Assembly: GCA_037447655.1 (NCBI GenBank)
Contig: JBBHKE010002370.1
Location: 408,148 to 472,147 of the forward strand
Length of the DNA: 64,000 bases
From: Zygnema cylindricum
Lineage: Eukaryota; Streptophyta; Zygnematophyceae; Zygnematales; Zygnemataceae
Direction of reading: 5' to 3'
In this document: one piece after another, positions 33,577-44,931 of the stretch
How the letters are laid out: each line of letters starts with the position of its first letter
How positions within the stretch are numbered: the first letter of the stretch is position 1
The notes under the pieces: generated by a model
Databases searched by the model: none
Told to the model about the DNA's origin: nothing
The model's input: only the letters and a program-made list of their open reading frames with translations
Position numbers and translations under genes: made by a program

Positions 33577-36500
33577 TTATGGTTTAAGGGTCGTAACGCT
33601 CACAAAGATTCACGGTTTATCGTCCATTTCCCCAAAATTGAACCCTTGTATTGCAAGCATACACGCTTCGTAGCGCTACACGACATGCTAAGTATATGTA
33701 TTAAAATAAGGTGTTGTAACGCCACGAAATTATACGACTGTCAAACGGGATTAGTCGTGGCTCTAGATGATAGGATATATAACATTGTAAACCAAGGAGG
33801 CGACAAAAGGTCAGGGAATCATTGAAGGGTACGTCACGATGTCTGTATGACATCATCTTTAATAAACACTTACCGTATTATGCGCTTATAGGTAATTGTA
33901 TAATGATTTTATCGCAAGATCTCTAAGTATCAAATTTTTACCGTCGCGTCAAAGACTGTTTCGAACACCCATTTCTCGGGGTGCGTGATCTTCAACACCT
34001 TTGTCTAATATGCGAAATTCGTTTTAAGTCCCACACAAATAAAAAATCTAGCTGGTATCGAGAAATCCCTGGAATTTCTTTTTAAGCGTAGTTTTGTTGT
34101 GTTCAAACGCTCTACTCAAATAATTTCTTTACCATAATATTTGTCCTTTGACTTTTATAAACCCGCCGGACTATCTCAAAGTTGATTTTTTCTGTTGATT
34201 AACATAATAAGTCATTGTGAATTACTATACCCGTACATTGCCCATTTGCAAATTAGATCTAACAATTTATTAACGTTTAATAAGAAACTAAAATGCATAA
34301 TAATCATTTCATAAACTCCCATTAAAATTTAATGTTGATACCCCAACAAGAGTAGCGACCAATTTAGTGTTAATATAGCAACTATGGGCAACAAAACTTT
34401 GTTAAGTGCCTTTACCATTTAGTATTTTAAACAATACTAATTTAAAGTGTGAAATGTTATTTATTATGCGTAGTATGATTAAGAATAATTAAGATTTTGT
34501 GTTTGAAACATTAAATTGGACTAAATTAGTAATGTTTATTACTAATTAATTAATTCTCTCACAGTAGTACATGGTACAATGTCCTTTAGGTTATTGTTAC
34601 ATATAATAATGTATATATGCGATAACATATATAATAACATGATATAACGAAACAAAATGGGTTAAAAAAATAGGTTGATAGCATATATTTATACAAAATG
34701 GGTGAATGATTAAATGAAACAAAAACAAGTGTATGTGTAAATAATATAACTTATTCCATAGTTAGAAGCAAAAAAAAAGTTAAAAAAGTTTTCACGTACT
34801 TTAAGAAAGCTTGACAAAAAATGGAAAAATGTTACGTCAACACAACGAAACAAGTGCCTATCTGTTCGGAAAGTTCACCGTATATCGCTGTTAGCGTTAA
34901 AAAATAATTAGTGTAAAAAAATAATTAATGTTATCAACTCTAATTTGGATTTTTCACGTTTCTGAAAAAATACCTTTTACTCTAATTTATTCATAACTCT
35001 AATTTGGGTACAGTTCGCCAATAATCATAAATGTTCGTGGATTTCATACTTTTCGTAAATTTCGTACTGTTTTCATTGTACGGACTGTAAAAAAATGTAC
35101 GAAGAGCAAGACCGTTGAAAATCTTTAAAAAATCAGAAAAATGTACGGAAGGTGTACAGAAATGTACGAAGCTATACAGAAAATATAAGACAGTTGTAAT
35201 GGAATATACAGAAACGTACGAAAATTTACCTAAAAATTATAATATTCCGCTTCAAAATAACCCTAAAATGCACGAAAATGTACAAAAATATACGAAAACT
35301 GTACAGATGCATTGTAAGGTACGAATTTATTAACTTTTCAAAATCGTTTGATGCGCACTATACGTAGTATTCGTTAATTTAGTCCGTGCATTTTATGCGG
35401 ATAGGACATCTATGCCAATAATGAATCTTCTATCAAGATCTCTACACTAAAATAGATACGAGTACAAAATACGACAAATCGTACAACGTCGCCTCCTAAT
35501 TGATTCATAACTCTATTATAGGTCTTCTCCCTGATAATTAATAAGCGACCAATATATTTACACTAAAATAGGAACGATCTCATTTTACCTTTTATTTTGA
35601 GCGCAGTTTTACGTGCGTTCGCGATTATTTTAAACCATGTTTCGTACTTTATTACTTTGCAAAAAACAATTTTGTACGGACTGACATGTTCCGTACACCA
35701 CTCTATTCAAGATGACCGTAAAGTAGTGTTATTAACGCTAATTAACCAGTACATTAATTAACGTACAAAAATAATTAGAGTTATCGATTCTATTTAAGGT
35801 TTTAGGGTCAAAATTTGGGGGCGCCAAATTAGCGTAAATAACGCTGATAACAATTCAAGGTGTACTATACCATCGTTCAAAGTCCATGTACGGATCATTT
35901 TGAGACTTCGGGTGTGATCCCATGTGTTAAAGTAAGGGTTTCTTTTTTCATTTTCGTCCAAAACCGAGCCGACAACGAGAAAATCTTCTGCAGTACAAAA
36001 AAAAAGTAAGGAAATTGAAATGTTATACATTAAAAGTCTCAAAGATTTTACAAACCGACCAGTTTGAATGTGAAATCTATACTTTTGTAATATAAGGCTG
36101 TACGAAATATGCGTACTATGTCGCTGAACCACGGAAACCTCCTTTTCTTCGCAGACGCTTTATCACTTTCAGCGCCTGCTTTTCATTCGAAACGAAAACT
36201 GAACGCGCGTGAAACCGCGAAGTCGAAGAGAAGACAAAGGGAGCGTGACGACATATCTTCTACGGCAAAGACTTTCTGTTGGATTTTGGCGGATTGGCGT
36301 CCACCTGTCAGAAGGCAGGGGACCTCGGCGACGTGTGAATTTTTTTAACTTTTTGTGGTAGTCCGTCGTCGCACGATTCTATGTGATACAGGTGTAGCGA
36401 TTCTACGGGTTCTATGATGGCGGGTTCTGTGATGGGACGTGGGTACACCATCAAAAAGGCGGATGAAGCGATTGCTTCGCGGATAAAGACCAGAATGTAA

Positions 36501-36896
36501 TCGGACGGTCAATGTTTTCGCCCGAAAACTTGGAGAATCGTGATCTAATTTTTTGAAATGTTGGTTTTCAAAAACTCGCCAAAAAATAGTACATCATGGT
36601 ACGGTCAAGTGTAAAATTTTGAAAATATACTTCACTTTTCCACTGATGTATTGCACCATTACTGCCCTACTGGTTGTTCACAACAAAAAGTGCATTTTTT
36701 TACGAGGTCGTACTATTTTTTTTATCTTTTTTACATGTTTCCTTTAGATTCGGCAAGATTCTCCAAACTTTTAGGCGATAACATCGACCGTCCGATTCGG
36801 TGTTTTCGAAGCAAAACGCTCATTGTATCCAGTGTCTCTGGTTAATGTCCTCCACTGTTTTGAAGGATTTGACTAGCCACACACTACACCGCGAAT
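33577..36896. other. AT-rich DNA with scattered repeat fragments, no gene
   Basis: 34800-34870 is a diverged copy of 30905-30990. 35340-35412 carries a TGCGCACTATACGTAG...GGACATCTATG end like that at 27896-27955. Around 35899 there is a Harbinger-family left end. 36490-36540 and 36760-36805 are short inverted repeats (CGACCGTCCGATT). I see no supportable coding sequence. Confidence 0.5.
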
Positions 36897-37426
36897 CGTT
36901 ATTAGTGTCAAAGTCACTAATTTGGGTTCATAAAATTTTGATTTTTTTCCTCAAATAGGATACATGATTTTAATTTTTCCTTGGCGTTAATTAAGGTGCC
37001 GTACAAAATAGCGTAAAGAACGAAAGTACAATAATATTTAAATAGTGTGATGTATGGTCGATGTCAGACCGTACATAAATGTACCTTTTCAAGTGAAAAT
37101 TTTACAAAAAATGAATTAAATCAGACGCGCACGCATAGGAACGTGCGCTCAAAAAACGGGATTATTCTGACACGTAAATTAGTCTGACATGTACGGATAT
37201 TCAATTTTAACGAAGGCGTACAATTTCTAATATTTTGTACGGAAACATATACTAATGTATATAGTCGTACGGCGGATATTCCATTTTTGCTGTTCCCAAA
37301 TTAGCATAATGCCGAAATTAGAATGCACCTTTTTAAAAACAAAAAAAAAAAATCTTAATTAGCATAAATTACTGTAAATTTTATTAAACACTATTTAATA
37401 TTTGACACTAATAACGATTCGCGGTG
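36897..37426. mobile_element. Tc1/mariner-like MITE, 530 bp
   Basis: Perfect terminal inverted repeats of at least 26 bp beginning CACCGCGAATCGTTATTAGT, with TA on each side. The best-preserved member of this family in the window. No coding sequence. Confidence 0.87.
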
Positions 37427-37516
37427 TAGACGTGTAAAATTTGTACATTTGCAAATAATATTTGACACTAATAACGATTCGCGGTGTAGACGTGTAAAAT
37501 TTGTACATTTGCAAAT
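37397..37516 (+). repeat. Perfect 60-bp tandem duplication of the MITE right end
   Basis: A 60-base unit containing TTTGACACTAATAACGATTC and the CGGTGTAG border plus flanking DNA occurs twice in a row without a difference. The MITE therefore has two possible right ends (37426 and 37486). Confidence 0.92.
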
Positions 37517-37958
37517 AAAAGATGCGGTCCACGGCGCACGAGCCATGACAGCCTGCCAATCGGCAAAGGCCATGTGCCGTACAGGGGGGACTCAAATCCA
37601 CCGAAACGGACGAAAAAATCTTTGCCCGAAGATATCCTCTGACGCTATTTTTGACATCAATTGACCTTCGCGGAAAAGACTTTCCGGAAACGACTTTCTG
37701 AAGCGACTTTGCGTTTAAAACATAGTGGCGCAATTCGAACAGTGATAAAGTACGCACGGAGAGATTTTAAAAATTTAATACTTTTATACGAATCTTAGAT
37801 TCTGCGCCTACGTGGTTCAATCGCAACAAAGCGCGTAGGCGGTAGCTGACTTGCAGGTTCACGCGAGCCTTGTCTTTCTCTCTCGTCGCGTTTCTGCGCC
37901 TTCCCCTTCCTCTGATTCGTCCTCTCTCGGTCCCTCCGATCGCCTCTGCTTTCCCTTC

Positions 37959-38075
37959 ATGGCCGCCAACGTCACACGGCCGCGGCTGGCGCTGGCCGGG
38001 CTGCTGTTTTTGGCGGCTAGAGCTGGAAACTTCGCGGAAGCTTCCTTGCATCGCTGGGCGTCCGATGTCCGATGA
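37959..38075 (+). CDS. Short ORF with a signal peptide, possible gene-end fragment
   Basis: A 38-residue reading MAANVTRPRLALAGLLFLAA followed by RAG, then a stop after a further 15 residues. It has a short basic N-region, a Leu/Ala-rich core and an A-R-A-type end, as in secretory signal peptides. The region (about 37790-38075) is clearly GC-richer than its surroundings, with a pyrimidine-rich leader (TCTCTCGTCGCG, CCTTCCCCTTCCTC) before the ATG. Immediately after it comes the repeat that begins the duplicated segment (CTGCACTTTTTAAAAGCAG). I read it as the first exon of a host gene that was captured or cut by repeats. An independent small secreted protein is possible but less likely. Confidence 0.4.
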   Translation: MAANVTRPRLALAGLLFLAARAGNFAEASLHRWASDVR

Positions 38076-38154
38076 AGCTCATGCATCGGACTATCTGCAC
38101 TTTTTAAAAGCAGTCGATATTAGAGTTACTAACATTAATTAAACAATACATATA

Positions 38155-39218
38155 GGGAGTTGATCATGACGGTGACTGTTTTGGTTGCGCACAGTCACTT
38201 ACGTCATTTTGTCAAAAATTGTACGTTTGAAGTACATATTGGTACAAATAAAGTCACGTTGAGTACAAATTTGACGGTCAATCGGTTGGACAACTTTGAC
38301 TTTCAAAATATTATTTCAACCGCTTAAAATTTTGTCGCGCTTGCGGACGTCGACCGTCATAATAAAATTAGCAATTCACACGGCCGACGAACGTTTACGG
38401 TAACAAAACTGCGACAACCACATGTAAATAAAAGTGTTGCAGACAGTCACTTTTTGTCTTTACGTGAGCTCCATGGTGAGAGCACTTAGCCGCAAAATTG
38501 AAATTTAATCATCTAAGCGTTACATTGAACTTAGACGCAAATTGAAACGAAACCTCTTTAAACTAAACTGAACTACTGTTAATTTTGTACGGAAACATTA
38601 AAACGTACAAAACGAAATTTTGCTGTCAATGTAAGAATGTTGACTCGCAGATAGTGTGGCTCATTTTCGTCGCGCGTGACGACGCGCATTTTTTTCATTT
38701 CATTTCAATTGATATTTTTACGCCGGTTCGTTTTATTAGTGTACAAAGTTTATTTCGTTTCGTGCGTTTTAATATTTCCGTACAATATTTATAGTACTTT
38801 AGTTTAAAGAGGTTTCGTTTCACTTTGCGTCTTAGTTCAATGTAACTCTTAGACGATTAAATTTCAATTTTGCGGCTACGTGCTCTCACCTTGGAGCTCA
38901 GTAGCTCACCTAAAGACAAAAAGTTTATGTCTGCAACACTTTTATTTACATGTGGTTGCCGTAGTTTTGTTACCGTAAACGTTCGCCGGCCGTGTGAATT
39001 GCTAATTTTATTATGACGGTAGACTTCCGCAAGTGCGGCAAAATTTTATGTTGTTGAAACAATATTATGAAAGTCAAAGTTGTCCATCCGATTGACCGTC
39101 AATTTTGTACTCAACGTGACTTTAGTTGTACCAATATAAACTTCAAACGTACAATTTTTGACAAAATGACGTAAGTGACTGTGCGCAACCAAAACAGTCA
39201 CTGTCATGATCAATTCCC
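38155..39218. mobile_element. Foldback element, 1064 bp (copy D)
   Basis: Same structure and same flanking duplication TACATATA (38147-38154, 39219-39226) as copy B. Confidence 0.88.
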
Positions 39219-39537
39219 TACATATATTAACGTAAAACAAAAATAAGTTTGTATCTGTTGTAGTATTATTTTTAATATATGTTTTCCACATAGTTGTTCA
39301 AGGCGATTAGTGCGAACGTACCCTACGCGACGAATTATACGTAACAAACGCATTGAACCTTTTGATCAAATCGCATAAAATCGTTAATGAATTTCTTTCC
39401 GTACTATTCCGTACATAAAAAAACAAAAAACTATTACATATAACGCAGTTTGCAAGTCTTTTCAGTTAAATGAGCGGTAAAACAATAAACCCTGTATAAA
39501 TTTATCACACTCTTTACACGTATCGAATATTCTTCAC

Positions 39538-39612
39538 CAACTGGTAGTCCAGTCGTTCACCTTAGGTTGCGCTGCGGACTAGACGTTCCTAGGTTCGAAT
39601 GCCACGAAGGTA
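39538..39612 (+). other. tRNA-like (SINE-head-like) sequence
   Basis: TGGTAGTCCAGTCG resembles a Pol III A box, and GGTTCGAATGCC about 45 bases later is close to a B box (GGTTCGANTCC). The cloverleaf is not credible as a working tRNA. It lies in the 3' part of the hAT element, downstream of the transposase gene. Confidence 0.5.
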
Positions 39613-39849
39613 TAATTTTGTGAAATTTCGTCTGTCCGAGCTTATCTAACAGACAGACATGGCCGCCTTTTGTCTGCCTTTTTTCTCTATTTCGCATACA
39701 GCGCATTACTCAAAAAAAATAATACAGACCAAGAACTAATGACATTTTTGATTATTCACATTCAGCAATTTGCACGACATAGAAAAACAAGATATTTAAA
39801 AAAGATCAATCACATTAATAAAATAAAAATACATATTTTTCGTCTATCT

Positions 39850-41817
39850 CTACTCTAAATCATCTTCCCCTACATCGACGTCCATGATGTCTTCATCCGA
39901 ACCCTCTTCCCCTACTTCCCCTTCCTCTTCTTCCCATGCCACCATGCTCTCTTCATAGCTAACATCCTTTGTTTTCTTTAACAGTCTGAGATTAGTGAAA
40001 ACCCATACCAGGTCATTAGCCCCTTTAGCCGTTAATCTATTTCTTTTTTTTGAGTGTATATGGTCATATGTTGACCAATTACGCTCACAGGAGCTTGCAG
40101 CTGAGCATTGCGCAAGTATTTTTGTTGCAACCTTTTGCAAGATAGGAGTGGCATGGCCAAAGTCATGCCACCACTTCCACGCCGGCATTTTCTTTGCACA
40201 AGATTTTGTCATTTCCCTACCAAAAACTCCCTCAAAAAGTCTATATTTTGATAACTGCATGTGGGCTTCTTCTATCTCCTCCACATTTGGAAGCATCCTC
40301 TCCAACATTATCTCAAAACCGTCTATAACTGTCGAGTTAGCACGTTGCCCATATGCAACATTCTGATACTCCGGATCGAGTACAAAACCGGCCGCATAAA
40401 TCGGGCTGTAGGCCATCTTCCACCTCGCCACCCAAGTCGTCTTCAACTCTTCCAAAGTCTGCATGCCCTCCTGAATATTACCTCCTCCAGCGCAAGCTAA
40501 ATTGTCCAAAAACTGACCAATCACGTAAAAACCGTGGTAAACCTTCCCCACATTCGGGCCACCTTTGTCGCACTCCCTCATCAACCTTACCACCGGTTTT
40601 GAAATTGACACGGCTTCACTCACTCTAACCCAAAACTCCGTGCTTAGAATGTGGCCCCTAACCTTAGCCCCCTCTATCCTGTACATAGGTTTCCCCACCC
40701 ATTCCTTGAATTCGTTATCAAACATTAAACGCTCCAAACTCTCTTTCACATCTAATAACCTTTGGAGCATAATAAAATTAGTAGCAAACCTAGTCTCTCC
40801 TGGTTTTAGAAGCCGAAGTTCAGAAATTCGATTGAATATAGCTACACTCTTGCTATGATTAGTGATGAATTTTATAATTTTTTTCGCCTCTCGGATAGGT
40901 TTGGACATAAACGACAACCTACTCCAATCTTCTAACAACAGGTCGAGAATGTGCGCAACGCATGGCGTCCACATGATAGAAGGGTATCTTGTCGCGAGCA
41001 ACGATGCTGCAGCCTTGTTCACTGGGGCAGAATCGGTAATAATCTGCACCACATTCTCCACCCCTTTAGCAAGCACTCCGTTATCCAACACCTGACATAT
41101 GAAGTCAGAGTCCTTAATATGCCCACTGGTGTCTTCCGCCGTCAAAAACATGTCACCTTTCGGGGTGACAGCTATAATATTTAGGAGAGGTTTATCGTCT
41201 GTTGTTGTCCACCCGTTTGACGTGATCGTGGCACCGGTGAGAGAAATAGTTTCCTCATAACTTGCTAAATCTTTCTTCACCTTCGCCTTGGTCTCTAACA
41301 GGAGACGATTTCTCATTGCACTACGGATTGGTAACTTGTAAGGTCCTCCTATAACACCGGTCTTATTCACCGCTGCCTTGAAATATGGATCCTCTAAAAG
41401 TCGGAATGGCAATCCATTGGCGAAGAAAGTTGTGGCCCATGCTAAATCGACCTCTTTCTTATTACACCTATCAAAAGCATCCTGTATTCTAGTCTGCACC
41501 ACTCTTACTTTGGGACTAGGAATCGATGGAAAATTGTTAGTGAGATCATCTAAGTCGGAAATTACACGTTTTTGAGAGGAAGTTGCAGATTTTTGGGTTT
41601 CCGATGCACAAAACTCCTCCTTCACCTCATCTGTGCACATTGTGCAGGCTCTAATCCCTGCATTTTTTACGTTTCCAAGGAGATGATTTCTGATCCTCGT
41701 CGCTTGGGCGTTATATTCGAAGTTGCAATAAATACAGATGCATAATCGGTTGGCCAGGAGAATCCCACCGTCTGCAGCCTTCACGTGCTCCCACTCCTCT
41801 CCTCGATTTCTGGGCAT
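39850..41817 (-). CDS. hAT-family transposase, intact
   Basis: 655 residues from the ATG at 41817; the open frame extends 62 codons further upstream, but MPRNRGEEWEHVK is the start shared with other copies. In order: a BED-type zinc finger with a CxxC pair at about residues 28-31 and His45; a DUF659 catalytic region (TSNGWTT, PLLNIIAVT, VVQIITDSAPVNKAA, WTPCVAHILDLLLED); a helical insertion; and a C-terminal dimerisation domain (KILAQCSAASSCERNWSTYD, HSKKRNRLTA). It ends in a very acidic tail (EEEEGEVGEEGSDED). The enzyme would bind the element ends in the nucleus and excise and reinsert them, making 8-bp duplications. No internal stop or frameshift is visible, so the element could still be active. 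Confidence 0.93.
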   Translation of the reverse strand: MPRNRGEEWEHVKAADGGILLANRLCICIYCNFEYNAQATRIRNHLLGNVKNAGIRACTMCTDEVKEEFCASETQKSATSSQKRVISDLDDLTNNFPSIPSPKVRVVQTRIQDAFDRCNKKEVDLAWATTFFANGLPFRLLEDPYFKAAVNKTGVIGGPYKLPIRSAMRNRLLLETKAKVKKDLASYEETISLTGATITSNGWTTTDDKPLLNIIAVTPKGDMFLTAEDTSGHIKDSDFICQVLDNGVLAKGVENVVQIITDSAPVNKAAASLLATRYPSIMWTPCVAHILDLLLEDWSRLSFMSKPIREAKKIIKFITNHSKSVAIFNRISELRLLKPGETRFATNFIMLQRLLDVKESLERLMFDNEFKEWVGKPMYRIEGAKVRGHILSTEFWVRVSEAVSISKPVVRLMRECDKGGPNVGKVYHGFYVIGQFLDNLACAGGGNIQEGMQTLEELKTTWVARWKMAYSPIYAAGFVLDPEYQNVAYGQRANSTVIDGFEIMLERMLPNVEEIEEAHMQLSKYRLFEGVFGREMTKSCAKKMPAWKWWHDFGHATPILQKVATKILAQCSAASSCERNWSTYDHIHSKKRNRLTAKGANDLVWVFTNLRLLKKTKDVSYEESMVAWEEEEGEVGEEGSDEDIMDVDVGEDDLE

Positions 41818-42645
41818 GATTGCTTTTGTCGAAGTCCGGAGGCGAGGATAGTCAAAAGCTTGGGAGGGAGGAGGGTAGGATATGGGGAAGCGGCTTCCTC
41901 GCGGTTTCGTTTTCAATGTTCCATGGCGTCTTCTTTCAAAAAAATTGAAGAAGACGCATGTACAAATTTCAAAGTGAACGCGCGAAATTATTGTGACGTT
42001 CAATGTCTCTTTTCAAAAATGTCTATACATTTTCGATTCTAAAACGTACAACTTCCGTGGTATTTCTGTTCAGTTCACTGAACAGAAAGTACCAATAAGT
42101 TCGACGCATATTTCCCGTTTTATTCCGTACATATCCGTAAAAAAATGTTCAGTTACAGTAATTTGTTTACAGGTTTCCGTTAATATTTCAGTTTCAGTTT
42201 ACAGTTGACGTTTTTTAACGATTTTTTCAAAAGTCACGAATTATACGTTTCAATCGGAAAAAAGGAAAAAATCGCGCGATTTGAACAACTATGGTTTTAT
42301 TTTTTTAGTATGAAGTCAAAGTTGGCCAACGCATTTTAAAAACTTTTGAATTTTGTTTCATGCGCATATTCGTTATTTTTTGGGCGTGTCATGCGGGCGT
42401 TTCATGCGCTTGCGACATCTATGAAATGAAACAATAAGATCAAATTATAAAATTATCAAATCTGGATTCTTAAGTGGATGACCGCCCTACATAGAGGAAC
42501 CGCGGGCGGTCGGGTACAGATTGGGTACGGATACGGCTACCCGATTGCTAGCTCTGACCTTCTATGCCGCCCTCCCTATGGAGCTAGACTCGGTAACCCA
42601 ACCTCTTTGACCGTACAGTCTGTTACAGGAGTCGCTTGGACCAGC

Positions 42646-42730
42646 AAAGGTCAACGCGATACACCGCAATATGAGAAGGTCAACGCAATACATCGCGCCC
42701 GAATAAGGTCAACCCGATTCATCGCTGCAG
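42646..42730 (+). repeat. 29-bp minisatellite, short allele
   Basis: About 2.5 units of the array at 27977-28320, ending in the same CGCGCCCGAATAAGGTCAA and ATTCATCGCTGCAG. Confidence 0.85.
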
Positions 42731-42814
42731 ATTTGAAATCAAAAAAGACAAAACGAGTACATATGATTCACTTCCGAATCAGCTAATATTGTGTTCTACC
42801 ACAGGTAGACGACA

Positions 42815-44268
42815 GCTGTCCCAATCATCGCTCTCAGATATGTTTCGAAAAGTACGCCGCATGCTTCCTCGCAAATACGTTAGATTCTGTCTTGCTGTCG
42901 TATCCACAACTTTTAAGAAAGCTTCACAAAAAATGGTTGTGTTACGTCACCACAGCGAAATAGGTGCCAATCTGTTCGGAAAGTACAGTACTGTACTCTA
43001 CAATACTGTACTGTCGCCTAAAGCCAATGTACGGAATATTTTGAGACTTCGAAGGCAGAAATCTGTTACGGGGGCCACCTTGACGGTTAAAATTTTGTTA
43101 CGGGGAGCTCCCCTGACACTACAAAATAATTTCAGGAGCCACTCTGACAGATCGAATCTTCGGCTGGAGCCAATCCGGTGGTAGAATGTATTACAGGGAG
43201 AGATGTTGTCATGTTGCTGTCGGCGCGGAAAATGACAGTACTCGCTATCGTCAGGCTGAGACTACGCACGGTTAGAATCTGTGGCAGCAATCTTTTTCCC
43301 ACAAGTGTAGTCGTCGCAACGCGCCGAATGGCATGTGCACAGGCGGCCACGTACATTTTTCCTAACGTTATGTATGCTCCAACGACGCGAAAATTTGAAC
43401 TAAGTTTGATTAAGTTGTGGTAGTATTTAAAAAAAAAAAAAAAATCCACTTTTTCATTTTATTATGAAGTCAACGTCGATCAACGCATTTTACAAACATT
43501 GTATGTGTTCCATGCGCATATTCATTTTCTTTTGGCGTTTTATGCGTGCGCTTTATGCGTTAGTTGTCGATGATTAAACAAGTCAAAAAAAAATTAGTCA
43601 GTTTCCCGCGGACTCTATTATTGTGATTTCGCTTTCACGTGCCGACGGCGGTATTCGACATTTTTCAAATTTTCAGTACTTTTCTTTGAAATATCAAGCC
43701 ATTCCCATTGACATGAAACGTTTCGTATATTGTATGTACCAAACTTACCTATATTAGCGTAATGGAAAAAAATAACATTATTAAATTTAGGGAATTGATC
43801 ATGGCAGTGACTGCTTTGGTTGCGCACAGTCACGTCATTTTGTCAAAAAATGTACAATAGAAGTACACATTGGTACAAGTGAAGTACCGTTGAGTCTAAA
43901 TTTGACGGTCAATCGGTTGGATAGCTTTGACTTTCAAAATATTATTTCAACTGCTTAAACTTTTGCCGCGCTTGCGAACGTCGACCGTCATAATAAAATT
44001 AGCAATTCACGGCGAACGTTTACAGTAACAAAACTGCGGCAAACCACATGTAAATAAAAGTGTTGCAGACAATCACTTTTTTTCGTTACGTGAGCTCCAC
44101 GGTGAGACCACGTTGGATATTAACTTAGGGCAAGGTTCCATCAGGGAAAAAATGACGTTGTCTACTGAAAGCCGTACTGTTTCGTACAGTGCCGTACCAA
44201 AAAAAATAAAATGTCAGAAAAACAAGGCTACTGAATGAGGGATTTGATTCTCCATGTTTATGGGCGTT
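42815..44268 (+). repeat. Near-identical duplicated block, copy 2
   Basis: Copy of 30816-32269, ending at the assembly gap. The unusually high identity compared with the preceding 3 kb of the duplication raises the possibility of an assembly artefact. Confidence 0.88.
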
Positions 44269-44269
44269 A
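43790..44269 (+). mobile_element. Foldback element copy E, cut by the gap
   Basis: Left arm of the same insertion as copy C (duplication TAAATTTA at 43782-43789). It includes the first 142 bases of the nested Harbinger-like element, starting at 44128, and then meets the N run. Confidence 0.85.
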
Positions 44270-44279
44270 NNNNNNNNNN
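44270..44279. other. Assembly gap (10 N)
   Basis: Ten N bases. The sequences on the two sides are not continuous relative to the paralogous copy, so the real distance is unknown. Confidence 0.98.
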
Positions 44280-44559
44280 CAATAGTTAATTTGCGTATCA
44301 ACAAGTTTAGCGCGCTAAAAAAGGAAAAAACGCTAACTTTGCATATTAAGCACGGAAAACTTTTTTAGCATTTTTTTGCACTTGACATTTGACTTTGACT
44401 TAAAAAAATACCTTTGTACATTTGATTAATGACATTGACACGTAAAAACATGCCTACACATGCTTTATTTTGCCACTTATACGCAGCATTAATAACCATG
44501 AAAGACAAGTCATTTGACTTGTCTTTATGGTGCCCTCAACATGCAGCATATTAGCTTTT

Positions 44560-44930
44560 ACAGTCTTCTTTCAAAAAAATTTTAAGAAGACGCCTGTACA
44601 AATTTTAAACTGATCGCGCGAAAAAATTGTGACGTTGAACGTCTCTTTTCGAAAATGTCCGTACATTTTCGATTATACGACGTACAACTCCCGTGGTATT
44701 TCTGTTCAGTTTACTGAACAGAAAGTACCAATAATTACGACGCATATTCACCGTTTTATTTCGTACACATCCGTACAAAAATGCACAGTTACAGTAATTA
44801 GTTTACATGTTTCCATAAAAAAATTCAGTTTCAGTTTACAGTTCACGTTTTTTTACGATTTTTTCAAAAGGCACGAATTATACGTTTCAATCGCAAAAAA
44901 GGAAAAAATCGCGCGATTTGAACAACTATG
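44560..44930 (-). mobile_element. Terminal fragment of the hAT family
   Basis: About 370 bp matching 41930-42293, ending in TTGAACAACTATG. It corresponds to the region upstream of the transposase start. The transposase itself is absent; the rest may lie in the gap or have been lost. Confidence 0.82.
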
Positions 44931-44931
44931 C

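Larger units (their letters stand above)
39289..42293 (-). mobile_element. Complete hAT transposon, about 3.0 kb
   Basis: The left end CATAGTTGTTCAAGGCGATT and the inward-read right end CATAGTTGTTCAAATCGCGC share a 13-bp terminal inverted repeat. It carries one intact transposase gene. The duplicated segment has no such insertion: the flanks there are contiguous around 30240-30260 (GTTTTCCACTTG... TTTTTAGTATG). The immediate flanks are GTTTTCCA and GTTTTATT, only 5 of 8 identical, so the target duplication is degraded or the borders differ by a few bases. Terminal relatives lie at 371-480, 7125-7604 and 44560-44930. Confidence 0.85.
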
